Positions 24,949 through 36,246 of a stretch of 64,000 bases of DNA are shown in pieces. Every line of letters starts with the position of its first letter. Within the stretch, counting starts at the first letter, position 1. The translations under genes and the position numbers were made by a program. This stretch comes from Ancylostoma caninum (Eukaryota > Nematoda > Chromadorea > Rhabditida > Ancylostomatidae): the NCBI GenBank assembly GCA_037903475.1, contig JBAJFG010000004.1, forward strand, positions 1,178,001 to 1,242,000, written 5' to 3'. The notes beneath the pieces are model-generated. The model ran no database searches. It was given only the letters and a program-made list of their open reading frames with translations, and was not told where the DNA came from.

Positions 24949-25519
24949 CTGTCAAATAATTGAAAGTTATCAATGCTTTCAATTTTTTAAGATCCAGATA
25001 ACTTTCCGTAATCTTTTACTTTCCCTAATCTTTTAAAGAATATATCCAAGCAGCCAAATTTTGGCAGCATTGGGCAAGCTGGAATCATGCCATGTGATTC
25101 TTCACAGAGGGCTCCGCAACTAAAAAGGAAAACGGATTTGAGATCAGCATCACAAACTGCATATGGCAACATACAATCCGTTACAAGTTAGTGGACCTCC
25201 TTGTATCTTCGCCTGATTAGGTTAATTTCCAACGCCTAAGCCCTGGTTTGGATTCCACATATTTCTTGTGAGTCGGGAGTAGTAGTTTGGAAAGAAGGAG
25301 CGGAGATGGCGAGCTCAGCACGCAACTTGTTGAATTTTTTCGACATGGTTCCTTCAAATTTCTGTGTGATTACAAAACCCTTAGACTCGAGAATCCACTG
25401 GGTAACATGTGCTAAGACGGGTGAAGAACCAAGAGAAGCCGTCGTTTGTCCTACTCTTGGCAAAATAGAACTCTTGGCTTGGCACTCTTGGCTAAAAACT
25501 ATCCATTTCACGTGATACT

Positions 25520-27323
25520 TTTGTTATCCAAGAAGACCAAATCAGTCTTAATTAGTATATGCGTATTTATATACTATAAAGCAATACGTTTGTAATAAAA
25601 AAAACGGCACCCAATTGCACTACATTAGGAGAAATAAACGATTCCAGTGCGATTTCTGTGTTCGCACAAAGAACGACTGCAAAAATGCAGACCACTGGTA
25701 ATCACGGCATCACTTTATACAAATTTTTGCTTAGTGTCGAATTTTCTAAACCTCTTCGTCGCTTTTTTCGCGAGAAATTACACTTGTCCAAGGACGTCTG
25801 ACGTATTCTGTGAAGTCTTCTGCAACCACATTGAATTTCGATGTTATTTTAGAGATACATACATGTGTATTCACCAATCTTACATCATTCTACAAGAGTG
25901 TTCGAACACTGCATCGCCGCATAGCGCCAGTTATGCTGTCAGAAAGATAAATGGAAGAAAAGGAGAACGATGGCTCATTTCCTCATGAGATATCGCCGCT
26001 GGGACCCACTATGATGATCGAACATTGCATATGATTAGCTACGTCGGCAAGATGCAAGACTTTATTCTGTGTTAGAATACAAAGAGTTAAGGCACAATGC
26101 AACCCTGCAAATGAAGGCATTACAAATTGAGGAGGGATTTTTGAACGCTTTAATGGGATCCCAACTGTACAATACTGCTCACGAGATATCGAAAACTGAA
26201 CCGCGGGGTCACCGTCGCTTTGCCATAACTTCGTCAAAACTGCCCCCATCGAAGCGTTTTGATCTCCATTCGATTCGTCTCGACAGGATCTTTCACATGG
26301 CTGACTGATTGTCGGGTTTAACTTTTTGTTTACTGGTTTCGTCCAAGTAATCGACATATCGATTGGGACTGCACCAATTCTGACGAAAATTTATCCGAAA
26401 TCTTGCAACCATCCTGTAGCAGCCATCCGTAGCAGCCCTAGAAGAACGTTGAGACAATGGGAGCCCATCTGCTCTGAAAGAGACCTTGAAGAGCCATGTC
26501 TTGGGCCAAAATGCGAGGTTACCGAGGGGTACCACATTCCAAAACTTTCATCAGCTGCACGGAATCGCAGCGAACCCTGAGCGTGCGAGCATGGCCCGTC
26601 CGTGGTTATTCCCAGGTTCAATGCCTGCCCACGGGACACTTTTTGCAAAATGTTTGATATGACTGAAAAAAGTCTCCAACTGCAAATACACGAATATTTC
26701 GATTAATTACGAATGCTTTCTTTTGCATTCCGTATGATTATATGCATTAGATATCCATGACCGGTTTTCTATCTCTTATAAGGTGATTTCAAAAATTCGG
26801 TGACCCATTCTTGGAGGGGGAGGGTGGCGCCCATCCCCCACCCCAACCCTCCCCTCTGCTTCAGCCACTGTTATTCATCGATTTATTCATCCATCCAGCT
26901 TATTCATGACAAGGGGTTAGGAAGCAGTTGATTTGAAAAACTTTTGGTGTATTATGAGCCACGATGTGTGCCACCATTCCTGTAACTACTTGCGACGAAG
27001 AAAACTCGTTCAACTTCCATTGCTCGCGTCCAACGGCATAAAGGCACGCGCGAACCTAATATAAATTACTCTTATGCACACGTGCGAATCAAAATTTCTT
27101 TGCAGATTTCCTTGCGTTGTCGATTGACACTGATATTGTGCCGAGACAAGCTGATTTTGCCGTTGAAGGAAAGAGAGTGAGCAATTTCGTGGTTTCTTTA
27201 CACAAAAGTAATATTTTGTTGCCCACAATTATTTGAGGGCATCGATGTTGAGGGAAGTGTCTTGCCGCAGAGTCGTGTTTGATATTCCTGTGCGAGAAGA
27301 ATCCCACTAATATCGTTCCTCAC
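25520..27323. other. No gene recognised
   Basis: AT-rich intronic or intergenic sequence. The block 26380-26640, with ACCACATTCCAAAACTTTCATCAG, resembles dispersed nematode repeat sequence. G-rich tracts at 26810-26860. Cys-containing open frames at 27060-27300 on the - strand may be downstream exons of the Cys-rich exon at 27.4 kb, but splice phases do not fit cleanly. Confidence 0.3.
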
Positions 27324-27499
27324 AGATAAACACGTTTTGAGCATTTCCCTTTGAGGAGAATTCAGGATGCCTATCTGGACATCTGTTACAATAAGGCGCT
27401 GGGTGCCAACAATCTTCATCCCCAGCTCCACAGCCTTGTGGCTCACTGACCAGTGCCAAGTAACCTTCAGCAGTGTATCCGCAAACACATACGGTCAGG
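27324..27499 (-). CDS. Cys-rich exon, probably extracellular module
   Basis: Seven Cys in about 58 codons (VCVCGY, QGCGAG, EDCWHP, YCNRCPDRHPE), typical of a disulphide-bonded secreted or ectodomain module. The donor ATCT|GTGAGG is good. The acceptor (TTGGCAG) is weak and the true start could be a few bases away. It lies downstream of, and on the same strand as, the first exons at 29055-28624, but the phases do not join directly. Family not identified. Confidence 0.4.
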
Positions 27500-28126
27500 C
27501 TGCCAACTTTCCATTAGGGTCAGTGCTATGGTAAAACCAGGCCTTCCGCGAGGAAAAAAGTACTATTTTGGAAGCAAACCAATTTATATACATTCCATAA
27601 AAGTGGATCACGTAAATTGAATTTCAAAACCTTTCAAGGAGGATGAACTTATGGGGGCTGCACTTTATGCTTCATGCTTCTATAGGGAACCCAGAGTGAA
27701 TAGGAATTTCCCAAGTGAGTCGGGACCTATGAATCGGGGCCCATTTGTTGTTAATAGCAACTTTGGCATGGAACAAAATCCCGAGAAGTGCCAAACAATC
27801 CTTAGCGAAGTCCTGGTAATTTTCGCTTTTTGATTTCCATATCTTTGATGAAATTTAATTAGTTTGAGAGGAGAAAAATGCCTACCTGCTGTGAGGCTTT
27901 TTCGCGATCCGTCATAATAGTTCTGGGCAGAAATTTACTCTATACGAAATATCTTCTCTTCCTACCAGCCAAATAAACCCTCGTGTTTACTGCATAATTC
28001 GGCACGAGCAAGGAGGCCGTTTAGTCATTACATTTTGGTCACAACAAGTGCAGAAATGAGGGGAGGGGGAGGGAGGGGGACGCTAATCTAAGAAAGTACA
28101 GTAACTCCTACCGATTTTATGAAGTA

Positions 28127-28405
28127 CTTCAATCACTCTTGCATCAAAAAAGTAACGTCCGACTGGTCTGCCGTGCCGCATCATCTGTGCGGCGTGGCAG
28201 GCCAGCTAAACGCGGTTTTTGCCAGCATATATTTTCCAGCATTTTGTTTGTGTCAATGTCTTCATTCCGGAATGAAAAAAAATGAGCAGAACATTAACAC
28301 CGGCAACGACCGCAACCACAGCACCCAGCTAGCCTTCTGCATCACGTAGGTGGTGCGGCGCGGCAGACCAGACGGATGGTATTCTGTGATGCAAGAGTGG
28401 TTGAC
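28127..28405. repeat. Foldback element related to 17028-17290
   Basis: Left arm (TCAATCACTCTTGCATCA ... GACTGGTCTGCCGTGCCGCA) and right arm (GCGGCGCGGCAGACCAGACG ... TGATGCAAGAGTGGTTGA) are imperfect inverted copies around a 120-bp AT-rich centre. Shares arm sequence with the 17-kb element. Confidence 0.65.
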
Positions 28406-28623
28406 CTACACTGCAGGTGTAGGTCGACGTTTTTTTTTTTTTAGAAATACTTCATTATGTAGATGAAAATTCTGTGAGGACTTATCTTTAATACTTCATT
28501 ACTTATTTCACTACTATCTTCCACCTTACTATTATCTTATTTCTATTATTATTTCGTAATAATTAATTCATGTAATAATTACATTTAGCTCTTACATAAA
28601 AAGATAACATAAACGCAATCAAC

Positions 28624-29055
28624 CTTGCACTGGAATCTCCGCAATTGGACGGGGTGAAGCAGCGAAATCCGAATCATCCACGTAAGGGAAGTCCGCGCTC
28701 GTTGCATCACACCTGAATCCAACCTTTTTCAGCTGAGGCAGCAGCGGATTAGCTACGTGAGACCACAGCGGAGTGGACCCGTTCGCACGCTTCGAATCAT
28801 CTGCGATATTGTACTCTGACCGTCTGCGCATCCACACAATTCATTCAAAAACGACTTCTCCGCCACTTGTCCAGACCTGCTCAAACAGATGAGGCAGCGC
28901 GTGCGAGCGGGTCCATTCCACTGGAGCCCAGTGTACATGCCCACTCACGTCCGGTCATCTGAATGTCTGTCGATCTCCTCGATCGTTATCGATGGCGAGA
29001 TCTCCACGCTGTTGTCGCTGTTCGCGTCCGACGTGGCGACTGCGCGCGACTCCAT
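28624..29055 (-). CDS. First two exons of an unknown gene
   Basis: Exon 1 is 29055-28949: ATG, then an acidic Ser-rich tail (MESRAVATSDANSDNSVEIS...TIEEIDRHSDD), donor GGAC|GTGAGT. Exon 2 is 28823-28624: acceptor GATGCGCAG, 66 codons (RSEYNIADDSKRANGS, PLLPQLKKVGFRCDATSADF, FPYVDDSDF), donor CAAG|GTTGAT. The exons join in phase (2+1). No signal peptide, so an intracellular N-terminus, of a soluble protein or the cytoplasmic tail of a membrane protein. No family recognised. Exon 2 begins inside a dispersed repeat. Confidence 0.6.
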
Positions 29056-29530
29056 GGCGATCGGTGGTTTCCTGGAAAATACAGCTTGAACACAGCTCTA
29101 ATCCTAAGGTATTGTTGAGGAATTCAGTCTTGGAGTGGGTAGGATACTGAACAAGAGCAAATGCCAATGGGTGATGATATTTGTCTTTCCATAACAGGGA
29201 TTGTGTGCAAATATAAATAGCTAGAAAACTATAACTATCAATAAAAAACTAATACTCTAAAATACCACACGCAGAGTAACAAACCACGTAATCACAGTGG
29301 TGTTGACGTCTCCTGGAACAGACGCAGCCACAATTGGGGATGGTAGATCAAGTAAGAACGGCAGGAGAGGGCAAAAATTATAAAGTGAGTGTGCTCAGTA
29401 ACTGGATACTTTTTTGCTTTTTCGAAGTGTGAATAATAAATGTAATATTACTAATATATAAGTAAATTTCCAAGTACAGTAAGCATCGATGGGACTCTGC
29501 CCTCTGTGTACGGCCGCGCCACGTTCTGGT

Positions 29531-29923
29531 AACAGAGGTGGGGCGCCTCTCCTGCTCCAGGATAACGCTAGGCCTCACACTGCTCACCCGGCAAAAACTG
29601 ACGCAGTTAGGTATCGAGGTTCTCCCTCATCCACCTTACTCTCCAGACCTCTCCCCTACCGACTATCACTTTTTCCGGGCTCTCGAAGCAAATCTGCGTC
29701 AGCAGCAGTTTCCTGATTTGGAGCATGTTGAAATTGCCTTCCAAGAGTTCTTAAAATCTTGTGATCTCAGTTACTATTGTAAAGGTATAAATGAATTACC
29801 GGATCGTTGGCAGAGATGTGTAGAATCAGAAGGACTCTATTTTGATAAATAAAGTTGAGTTTGAACAGAGTTACAGCATTTCGAACTGGGCTGTCTATTT
29901 CGGCAAATAATTTCGCAACAACC
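29531..29923 (+). mobile_element. Mariner fragment, 3' half
   Basis: Encodes the C-terminal part of a mariner transposase: an altered QDNARPH region, then YSPDLSPTDYHFF with the third catalytic Asp, then DRWQRCVESEGLYFD. It ends with the terminal repeat ...CGCAACAACC. The 5' part is missing; the sequence changes abruptly at 29531, the edge of the duplicated arm. Confidence 0.85.
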
Positions 29924-30370
29924 TGATATATATTATAGAACATAGAAACGCTTATGATACTTTGTTCAAAAATCTGGATGGCGCACGTGGGCACCAAATT
30001 CGAACGATAAGGATGGATTTGTAAGCAAGGTGGCGAAGAAGGGGGCTTGGAAACATGGGACATCAACCGAATGGGGTGGAGGGCCTATTACACTGTTCAC
30101 CGGATAGTATCGATCCGAACATTGAGATATCGATCGATTCTATCGAATTTCCTCAGTTTACCTCCAGTCCGGATCGAAATGGGCATACTGGGGTTTTCCA
30201 TCACTCTGACCACGAATGTGAAGGCCACTTTGCACCGCGTGGTTATTGATTTATTGCCTTTCTTGATTTTTCTCAAGTTGCACAGCAGGCGTGCCCGAAC
30301 CTTACCCACAGGGTTTTTTTACCATATCATCATGAGAATGACAACCGTCATGCACAGCCGCTATCGATTG
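29531..30370 (+). repeat. Left arm of 840-bp inverted duplication
   Basis: Reverse complement of 31588-32427 with no indels and at least one substitution (a Tyr/Cys change in the transposase frame near 29774). Contains 393 bp of a mariner 3' half plus 447 bp of its flank. Spacer to the other arm is 1217 bp. Confidence 0.92.
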
Positions 30371-30535
30371 ATTCACCAATGATCCACCAATACTCACTAG
30401 CGGTTAACTGGATGTGGATCTCAATTCTCGATTACTAAGCGCATTGCTGAACATAACCAGACAAGGCAGTCCGAATCAGTTGTGCTTCAAAAACTCAAGC
30501 GAAAACAAGGATATTTGCGGCACTTACTATCCCTT

Positions 30536-30781
30536 CTCTGATAACTGAGCAGCACGAACGCAGCCCGATCGGCGTAATGGTTCGAGTCCTTGCAGGAATG
30601 TTCCCAATTGCTGCCATCCTCCTCTCAATTGCTGCTCAGACTTTCGTCCTTTTAGTAGCTATTGCTGAGGGATGGCAGCTACAGAGGGGAGCATGGCAGC
30701 AGCTGGGAACAGCTGCTGCTTGGGTTTCTACTCGAACCATTACGCCGTTCGGGCCGCACTCGTGCTGCACAGTTATCAGAG
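30536..30781. repeat. Foldback element inside the spacer
   Basis: Left arm (CTCTGATAACTGAGCAGCACG ... GGCGTAATGGTTCGAG, 30536-30590) and right arm (30727-30781) are imperfect inverted copies, continuing inward as GCTGCCAT/ATGGCAGC blocks. The arm word GGTTCGAGTCC resembles a tRNA B box, but no tRNA fold is present. Confidence 0.65.
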
Positions 30782-31242
30782 TTTGTGCACGACCATTATC
30801 GATTGATTTTATCGATCTTTCCTGCGCTTCGTCCCGGCGTGGTGGGACGAAGTTCATTGATGTTGTCTGGCATGCTGAACATGAGTAAAGGCCTGAGCAC
30901 AGTAAACCGCTGGAAATCCATACATGGGCGAAAACAGTGAATCAATACCTGCGCGCGAAATGTTCTTTAGTTACACCAATTACATGGGCCGTGAAGGCAG
31001 TCCATGTTATGAGATCCATGTATGAAATGAATACATATGTATCGTGATGTGAACGAAGACAGTTTTCACATCTAATATTTCGAGTTTAGAACCTTCATTT
31101 CAATCAGTATGACAGGCCATTTTTTAACATCAAGCAACTAGTTTTCCTGGAATGAAGCTATTTTCAGCAACATGTGATTTTTACGTGTTGTGAGTATTAT
31201 GTGGTCCATTCAGCCTGGTAGCTCAGGAGCCACATTTATAGT

Positions 31243-31347
31243 GCATCGGAGTCCGATTCGGTCGGATAACAAGAGATGCGTATTGATCTTCGGTATCCGA
31301 CGATCGATACGTGTTATTCGTTATCCGGCCGGATCGGACTCGGATGA
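31243..31347. repeat. Palindrome with GGATAAC core
   Basis: GCATCGGAGTCCGATTCGGTC at the left is inverted at the right (GGCCGGATCGGACTCGGATG). The inner GGATAAC recalls the GGATAACGGAT family at 1.4 and 20.7 kb. Confidence 0.5.
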
Positions 31348-31587
31348 ACTATAGATGTAGATAGAGAGGGAAGCTTGGTTGACTTTGTCTGCAATTACGT
31401 TCCATCACGGTGTCGATTTAATTTTTACTCTTTTTCATGGGTATGTAGTGTGATTCCTTCCATTTCCATGTTTTCATTTCGCCATTTAGAAAAATCTCCT
31501 TCCAGACACGTCCAGCGGCGTCCTCCCTTCGGTGGAATCAGCGTGGTCGTAATGGCAGACAAAGTCACGTCATAGGCCCTCTCTGAG

Positions 31588-32427
31588 CAATCGATAGCGG
31601 CTGTGCATGACGGTTGTCATTCTCATGATGATATGGTAAAAAAACCCTGTGGGTAAGGTTCGGGCACGCCTGCTGTGCAACTTGAGAAAAATCAAGAAAG
31701 GCAATAAATCAATAACCACGCGGTGCAAAGTGGCCTTCACATTCGTGGTCAGAGTGATGGAAAACCCCAGTATGCCCATTTCGATCCGGACTGGAGGTAA
31801 ACTGAGGAAATTCGATAGAATCGATCGATATCTCAATGTTCGGATCGATACTATCCGGTGAACAGTGTAATAGGCCCTCCACCCCATTCGGTTGATGTCC
31901 CATGTTTCCAAGCCCCCTTCTTCGCCACCTTGCTTACAAATCCATCCTTATCGTTCGAATTTGGTGCCCACGTGCGCCATCCAGATTTTTGAACAAAGTA
32001 TCATAAGCGTTTCTATGTTCTATAATATATATCAGGTTGTTGCGAAATTATTTGCCGAAATAGACAGCCCAGTTCGAAATGCTGTAACTCTGTTCAAACT
32101 CAACTTTATTTATCAAAATAGAGTCCTTCTGATTCTACACATCTCTGCCAACGATCCGGTAATTCATTTATACCTTTACAACAGTAACTGAGATCACAAG
32201 ATTTTAAGAACTCTTGGAAGGCAATTTCAACATGCTCCAAATCAGGAAACTGCTGCTGACGCAGATTTGCTTCGAGAGCCCGGAAAAAGTGATAGTCGGT
32301 AGGGGAGAGGTCTGGAGAGTAAGGTGGATGAGGGAGAACCTCGATACCTAACTGCGTCAGTTTTTGCCGGGTGAGCAGTGTGAGGCCTAGCGTTATCCTG
32401 GAGCAGGAGAGGCGCCCCACCTCTGTT
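31588..32427 (-). repeat. Right arm of 840-bp inverted duplication
   Basis: Inverted copy of 29531-30370 of identical length. Its outer end runs on without a break into the rest of the mariner (to 33298), so this arm is the parental arrangement and the left arm is the derived one. Confidence 0.92.
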
Positions 32428-33298
32428 TATCACTGCCGGCCACATTTGTCGCAACTTTTCATACATCAGGTTTAAGTCACAACAGTAAGACTCTGATGTA
32501 ACAGCCTGACCAGGTTGCAGAAGGCTATAATGAATAACACCCTTACAAAACTAACTGAGACCAAACTGTTAACATAACCTTTCTAGGGTGAAGATCTGGT
32601 TTAGGGAAGCTTGGTGGGTAGAGACCTTGTCTACCCATACATAACCACGTTTCTTATTATCAATTTTTCATCTACAGTTATTAAACGGTCAAGAAATGGC
32701 TCGTTTTTCTGGCGACGAGGAGGTTAGAACAGATCTCGTAGCGGGTGGATTGCTGGTCATCGGTCAGATCATGGGGTGTCCACTTTTGCATTTTCTCACC
32801 ATGCCAATGGAGGCCGAATGTTTTGAAACTGTAGCATAGTGAACCCCCAGGCCTGCCGCGAACGTGCGAGTAGTAGTATCGGGTTTCGTTTCCACCGCTG
32901 CTCTCAGTGCTTGATCGTCCAGCGACTTCGACCACGACCGGGTTTATCCTCGAGATCAAAATCGCCGGAAGAGAATTTTGCGAACCAGCAGCTCACTGTC
33001 CTTTTAGAAGGAGATTCCGTACCAAAAGCAAGCGCTATATTATGGGCTGCTTCCGCTGCAGAATGGCTGAGTTTGGACTCGTACAACATGATCACCCGAA
33101 AATCGCGTCGGCTCACCATTTTTTGCGACCCTATAAAAAAGTCCAGGGAAGAGCTAGCCAGATTATTGAAGAAGCATCTGAAAGAGCAGAACAAACCCTA
33201 CCAGAAGCTAGCACAAGTTTACTTGAAGTTGTTGAATTTGGCAAGAAAAAAGTTCTTTTAAAGCATGCCGTGAAACGGGAATTATTTTCGCAACAACC
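32035..33298 (-). mobile_element. Mariner transposon, near full length, decayed
   Basis: 1264 bp with inverted ends GGTTGTTGCGAAA; TA at the right, CA at the left. Reading from 33298 leftward: N-terminal helix-turn-helix (CWFAKFSSGDFDLED), WTPHDLTDDQQSTRYEICSN, KKRGYVW, QDNARPH, YSPDLSPTDYHFF and the C-terminal GLYFDK. These lie in several frames with stops, so it is inactive. The sequence differs from the 9.7-kb mariner, so it is a second subfamily. Confidence 0.88.
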
Positions 33299-33892
33299 TA
33301 ATATATAGATCACGTATGAGCGGCAATTTGCGGTGGATTAGTGAGACGCGCGCGGTTTTTTTTTGGAGAGATTGGGCATTGTGTGTACAAAGCTCAGGAA
33401 ATCAGCTCAGGAAAGAAATAAAATAACCTAGGAATGTTTACTGTTCATAACTTGAACGCAATGGTCCCTACGTGGTCAAACAATGAGCAGAATCATCCAG
33501 TCAGTGAAGTCAAATGTTTTGCACAGGCTCATGAGGCTAAAGCAACAGAGTACCGCGCACACCAATGTTTGCGTAAAAGAAGGTTTCTAGAGAAGTGGTG
33601 GAAGAATGAGCGCGAAGCGCAGTCAGTTCTCACGTAGAATGGGCTCTGCGTGAAAGGTTGCTCCGGAAGGTACAGATTACTATTCAGACTTCAAAAAGTG
33701 TTTGAAGTCGTAGAAAATAAGTGAGATGCACCCAATTCTGAGAACGAGGCAGGGCTACAACTCTTATCCCATCCATGCAGTAACTTTTGGATATGAGGAA
33801 CTTTAGTGGTTCCAGCTCGCCAGCACAGGCAGAGCTACAGGATCTATCGAGAATTAAAACGGTGGTATGGTGGATGTGCAGTATACTTGCAA
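33299..33892. other. No gene recognised
   Basis: A 67-codon + frame at 33434-33637 is basic (RKRRFLEKWWKNERE) but has no family match or splice support. Otherwise featureless. Confidence 0.3.
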
Positions 33893-34078
33893 CCGAATCG
33901 AATAATTATTCGGTCATTCGAATAAATCATTCGAATCGAATCATTCGAAAATTCGAATATTCGAAATTTTCCTTTTTCGAATATATTCGATATTCGAATA
34001 TTCGAAAAAGTCAATTTTCGAATATATTCGATATTCGAATATTCGATGTCCCCATTATTCGAATGTGTCACCCGAATA
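33893..34078. repeat. TTCGAATATTCGAA array
   Basis: About 185 bp made of overlapping short palindromes TTCGAA and GAATATTC with ATATATTCGA units, in imperfect tandem. A similar array lies at 36066-36246, and single units at 44812-44860. Because the units are palindromic, both strands show open frames rich in Asn, Ile, Phe and Ser, which are not genes. Confidence 0.75.
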
Positions 34079-34153
34079 TTCAATATCCTAAGCACATGAA
34101 TCACACCAAATACTTCAGCTACGTTTGCCTTGTTTAGCGACCTATGTATATAT

Positions 34154-34423
34154 CAGTGGCGGACGCAGGGGGGGGGGGCGCCCCCCCCCGAGAATGGGTC
34201 GCCAAATTTTCGAAATTACTTTACAATACAAATAAAAATCTTGTGTTAGTTTATTTTTAATTGTTTATTTTTATTATTATTTTTAATATATTTTTTATTT
34301 ATTGTTTATTATTATAATTAATATTATTATTAATTTTATTTTCCGTCTGGGTCCCCAAAACGGCGGAGACCCCACTTTTCTTCCCACGCCCCCCCTCCCG
34401 CCCACTTTCTGCGTCCGCCACTG
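34154..34423. mobile_element. hAT-like MITE, copy 1
   Basis: 270 bp bounded by the 15-bp inverted repeat CAGTGGCGGACGCAG, next to a G/C run. The AT-rich body has no ORF. The CAGTGGCGGA end is typical of hAT elements. Both sides are (TA)n, so the target duplication cannot be measured. Confidence 0.75.
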
Positions 34424-34443
34424 GTATATATATATATATATAT

Positions 34444-34726
34444 CAGTGGCGGACGCAGGTGGGGGGGGGGGGGGGGGGGGGCCCCCCCCCCCGAGAATGG
34501 GTCGCCAAATTTTCGAAATAACTTTACAATACAAATAAAAATCTTGTGTTGGTTTATTTTTAATTGTTTATTTTTATTATTATTTTTAATATATTTTTTA
34601 TTTATTGTTTATTATTATAATTAATATTATTATTAATTTTATTTTCCGTCTGGGTCCCCAAAACGGCGGAGACCCCACTTTTCTTCCCACGCCCCCCCTC
34701 CCGTCCACTTTCTGCGTCCGCCACTG
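34444..34726. mobile_element. hAT-like MITE, copy 2, in tandem
   Basis: 283 bp, nearly identical to copy 1 apart from a longer poly-G/poly-C tract, separated from it only by (TA)n at 34424-34443. Same orientation. Confidence 0.75.
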
Positions 34727-34741
34727 ATATATATATATATA

Positions 34742-36065
34742 TTGAACCGAATGAAGGCGCCGTATATGAATATACAGAAGTTATCCCATGTCGATTTTTT
34801 TTCTGAAGGTAACAGCGCGCACGTGTTTGAGTCATTCGATGCCCATATCTAAAGGCGCTTTTCTCCCCCCACAATTCTGTCATCATGAGATTTCCCAAAA
34901 ATGTTGGTTTACCTAATATCTACGCTTAGGAAGAAAATGCCAAGCTGAGAAAAAATGCTGTTTTCTCGTTACGTTCAATAGGGACTAAAAAGCTTCCAAT
35001 GCCGAAGAAACCTCTAAGCTCGGTAGAATATAAACATGGAGGAGCATCATCAACTGAGCTCGTGGAGTGTAGCTTTGATGATGTTGACAAAGTAGGGCCA
35101 GACGTTCTCAGTCGTTATCAGGATTTTCAAACCAAAATGACTGGATTATTCAGGGGATTTTTCAGCTGAATTACTTGTTTTTTTAGCACGTTTGGGAGGC
35201 GCGATGTCTATTAGATCATGCAAGGTCTCTCAAGCAATTCTCACGCCTTCACTGAATAAATTTGGCTAATCGTGATGGTTGGCGTCTCTCAGACAAAATA
35301 TGATTTTTTTGAAGCATGGGACCACTGATAATCGTTTCAAGCACAACTTGTCTTTTTTACATAGCATAAGTAATCTGAGTGGTTTTAGTGGTCTTTCGAT
35401 CTTCGACTGAATGCTGGGACAGTCAGGCGTCAATACTGATGTTTTTCATAGACGCAATGCTCCATATCGTAGTCTTCAAACTTAAGTAAATTGTCGGTTT
35501 GGAAAGGATCCGTTATAATTCATTTAAAGCAAGAATAGCGCTTTTGAATCGTGTATGACTCAAAAAAGGTGACAAATACAGTAAGCTGGGTTTTTCGTAG
35601 ACACAGCAAGTATGTGCAGCGGCCGCATTGCCCTCGCTGGAATCACCGTGGCAAAGCAGGGTTTTATTGATATTTTTTAAATCATATTTGATGTTAAATA
35701 TGTACCAAGAAAGCCTAACAGTTTGGTGTCGCGGTGAGCCGCGCTCTTCCGGATTCCGCGAAAAAAAACCCGACGCTATCGGCGCACACTGTAGGTGGAG
35801 AAAACTGCAACTGAAAGAAAAACGCGCCCTATACTTTGTTGTCGCTTTGTTGATGCTATAATTTTTCTTTTGTTCGACTTTTGATCCACTTTTCGATTAG
35901 GTTTACGTGGATTAGTTGAAGTCACTTGAAATTGTTTCTTAATCTAATTCGATGGGATTGTTCGAAGGTTTTTCGCTGGTTTTTTACAACAATGAAGGGG
36001 ACGCAAAATGTGTTCTAGATTGCTAGAGTTCTAAGTCCATTTAAGTTCCAGTCTAGGACTTTCAT
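34742..36065. other. No gene recognised
   Basis: AT-rich intergenic or intronic DNA. A GC-richer patch near 35710-35790 has no splice pattern. Confidence 0.3.
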
Positions 36066-36246
36066 TCGAATCATTTATTCAAATAAATTGTTCGAATATT
36101 TATTCGAAATTCTAAAAAACCAATTTTCGAATATATTCGAAAATTCGAATATTCGAGATTTTGGTTTTTCGAATATATTCGAAATTCGAATATTCGAAAA
36201 AGTCAATTTTCGAATATATTCGATTATTCGAATATTCGAAATTTTT
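36066..36246. repeat. Second TTCGAATATTCGAA array
   Basis: Same palindromic units as 33893-34078. Directly followed at 36250-36335 by a copy of the dispersed repeat seen at 14.5 and 28.8 kb. Confidence 0.75.

Noticed and set aside
30047..30382. 111-codon open frame, also present at 31911-31570
   Set aside because: Present twice only because of the inverted duplication; no splice or domain support.
30551..30600. tRNA gene suggested by GGTTCGAGTCC
   Set aside because: No A box or cloverleaf nearby; the motif sits in a foldback arm and is repeated inverted.
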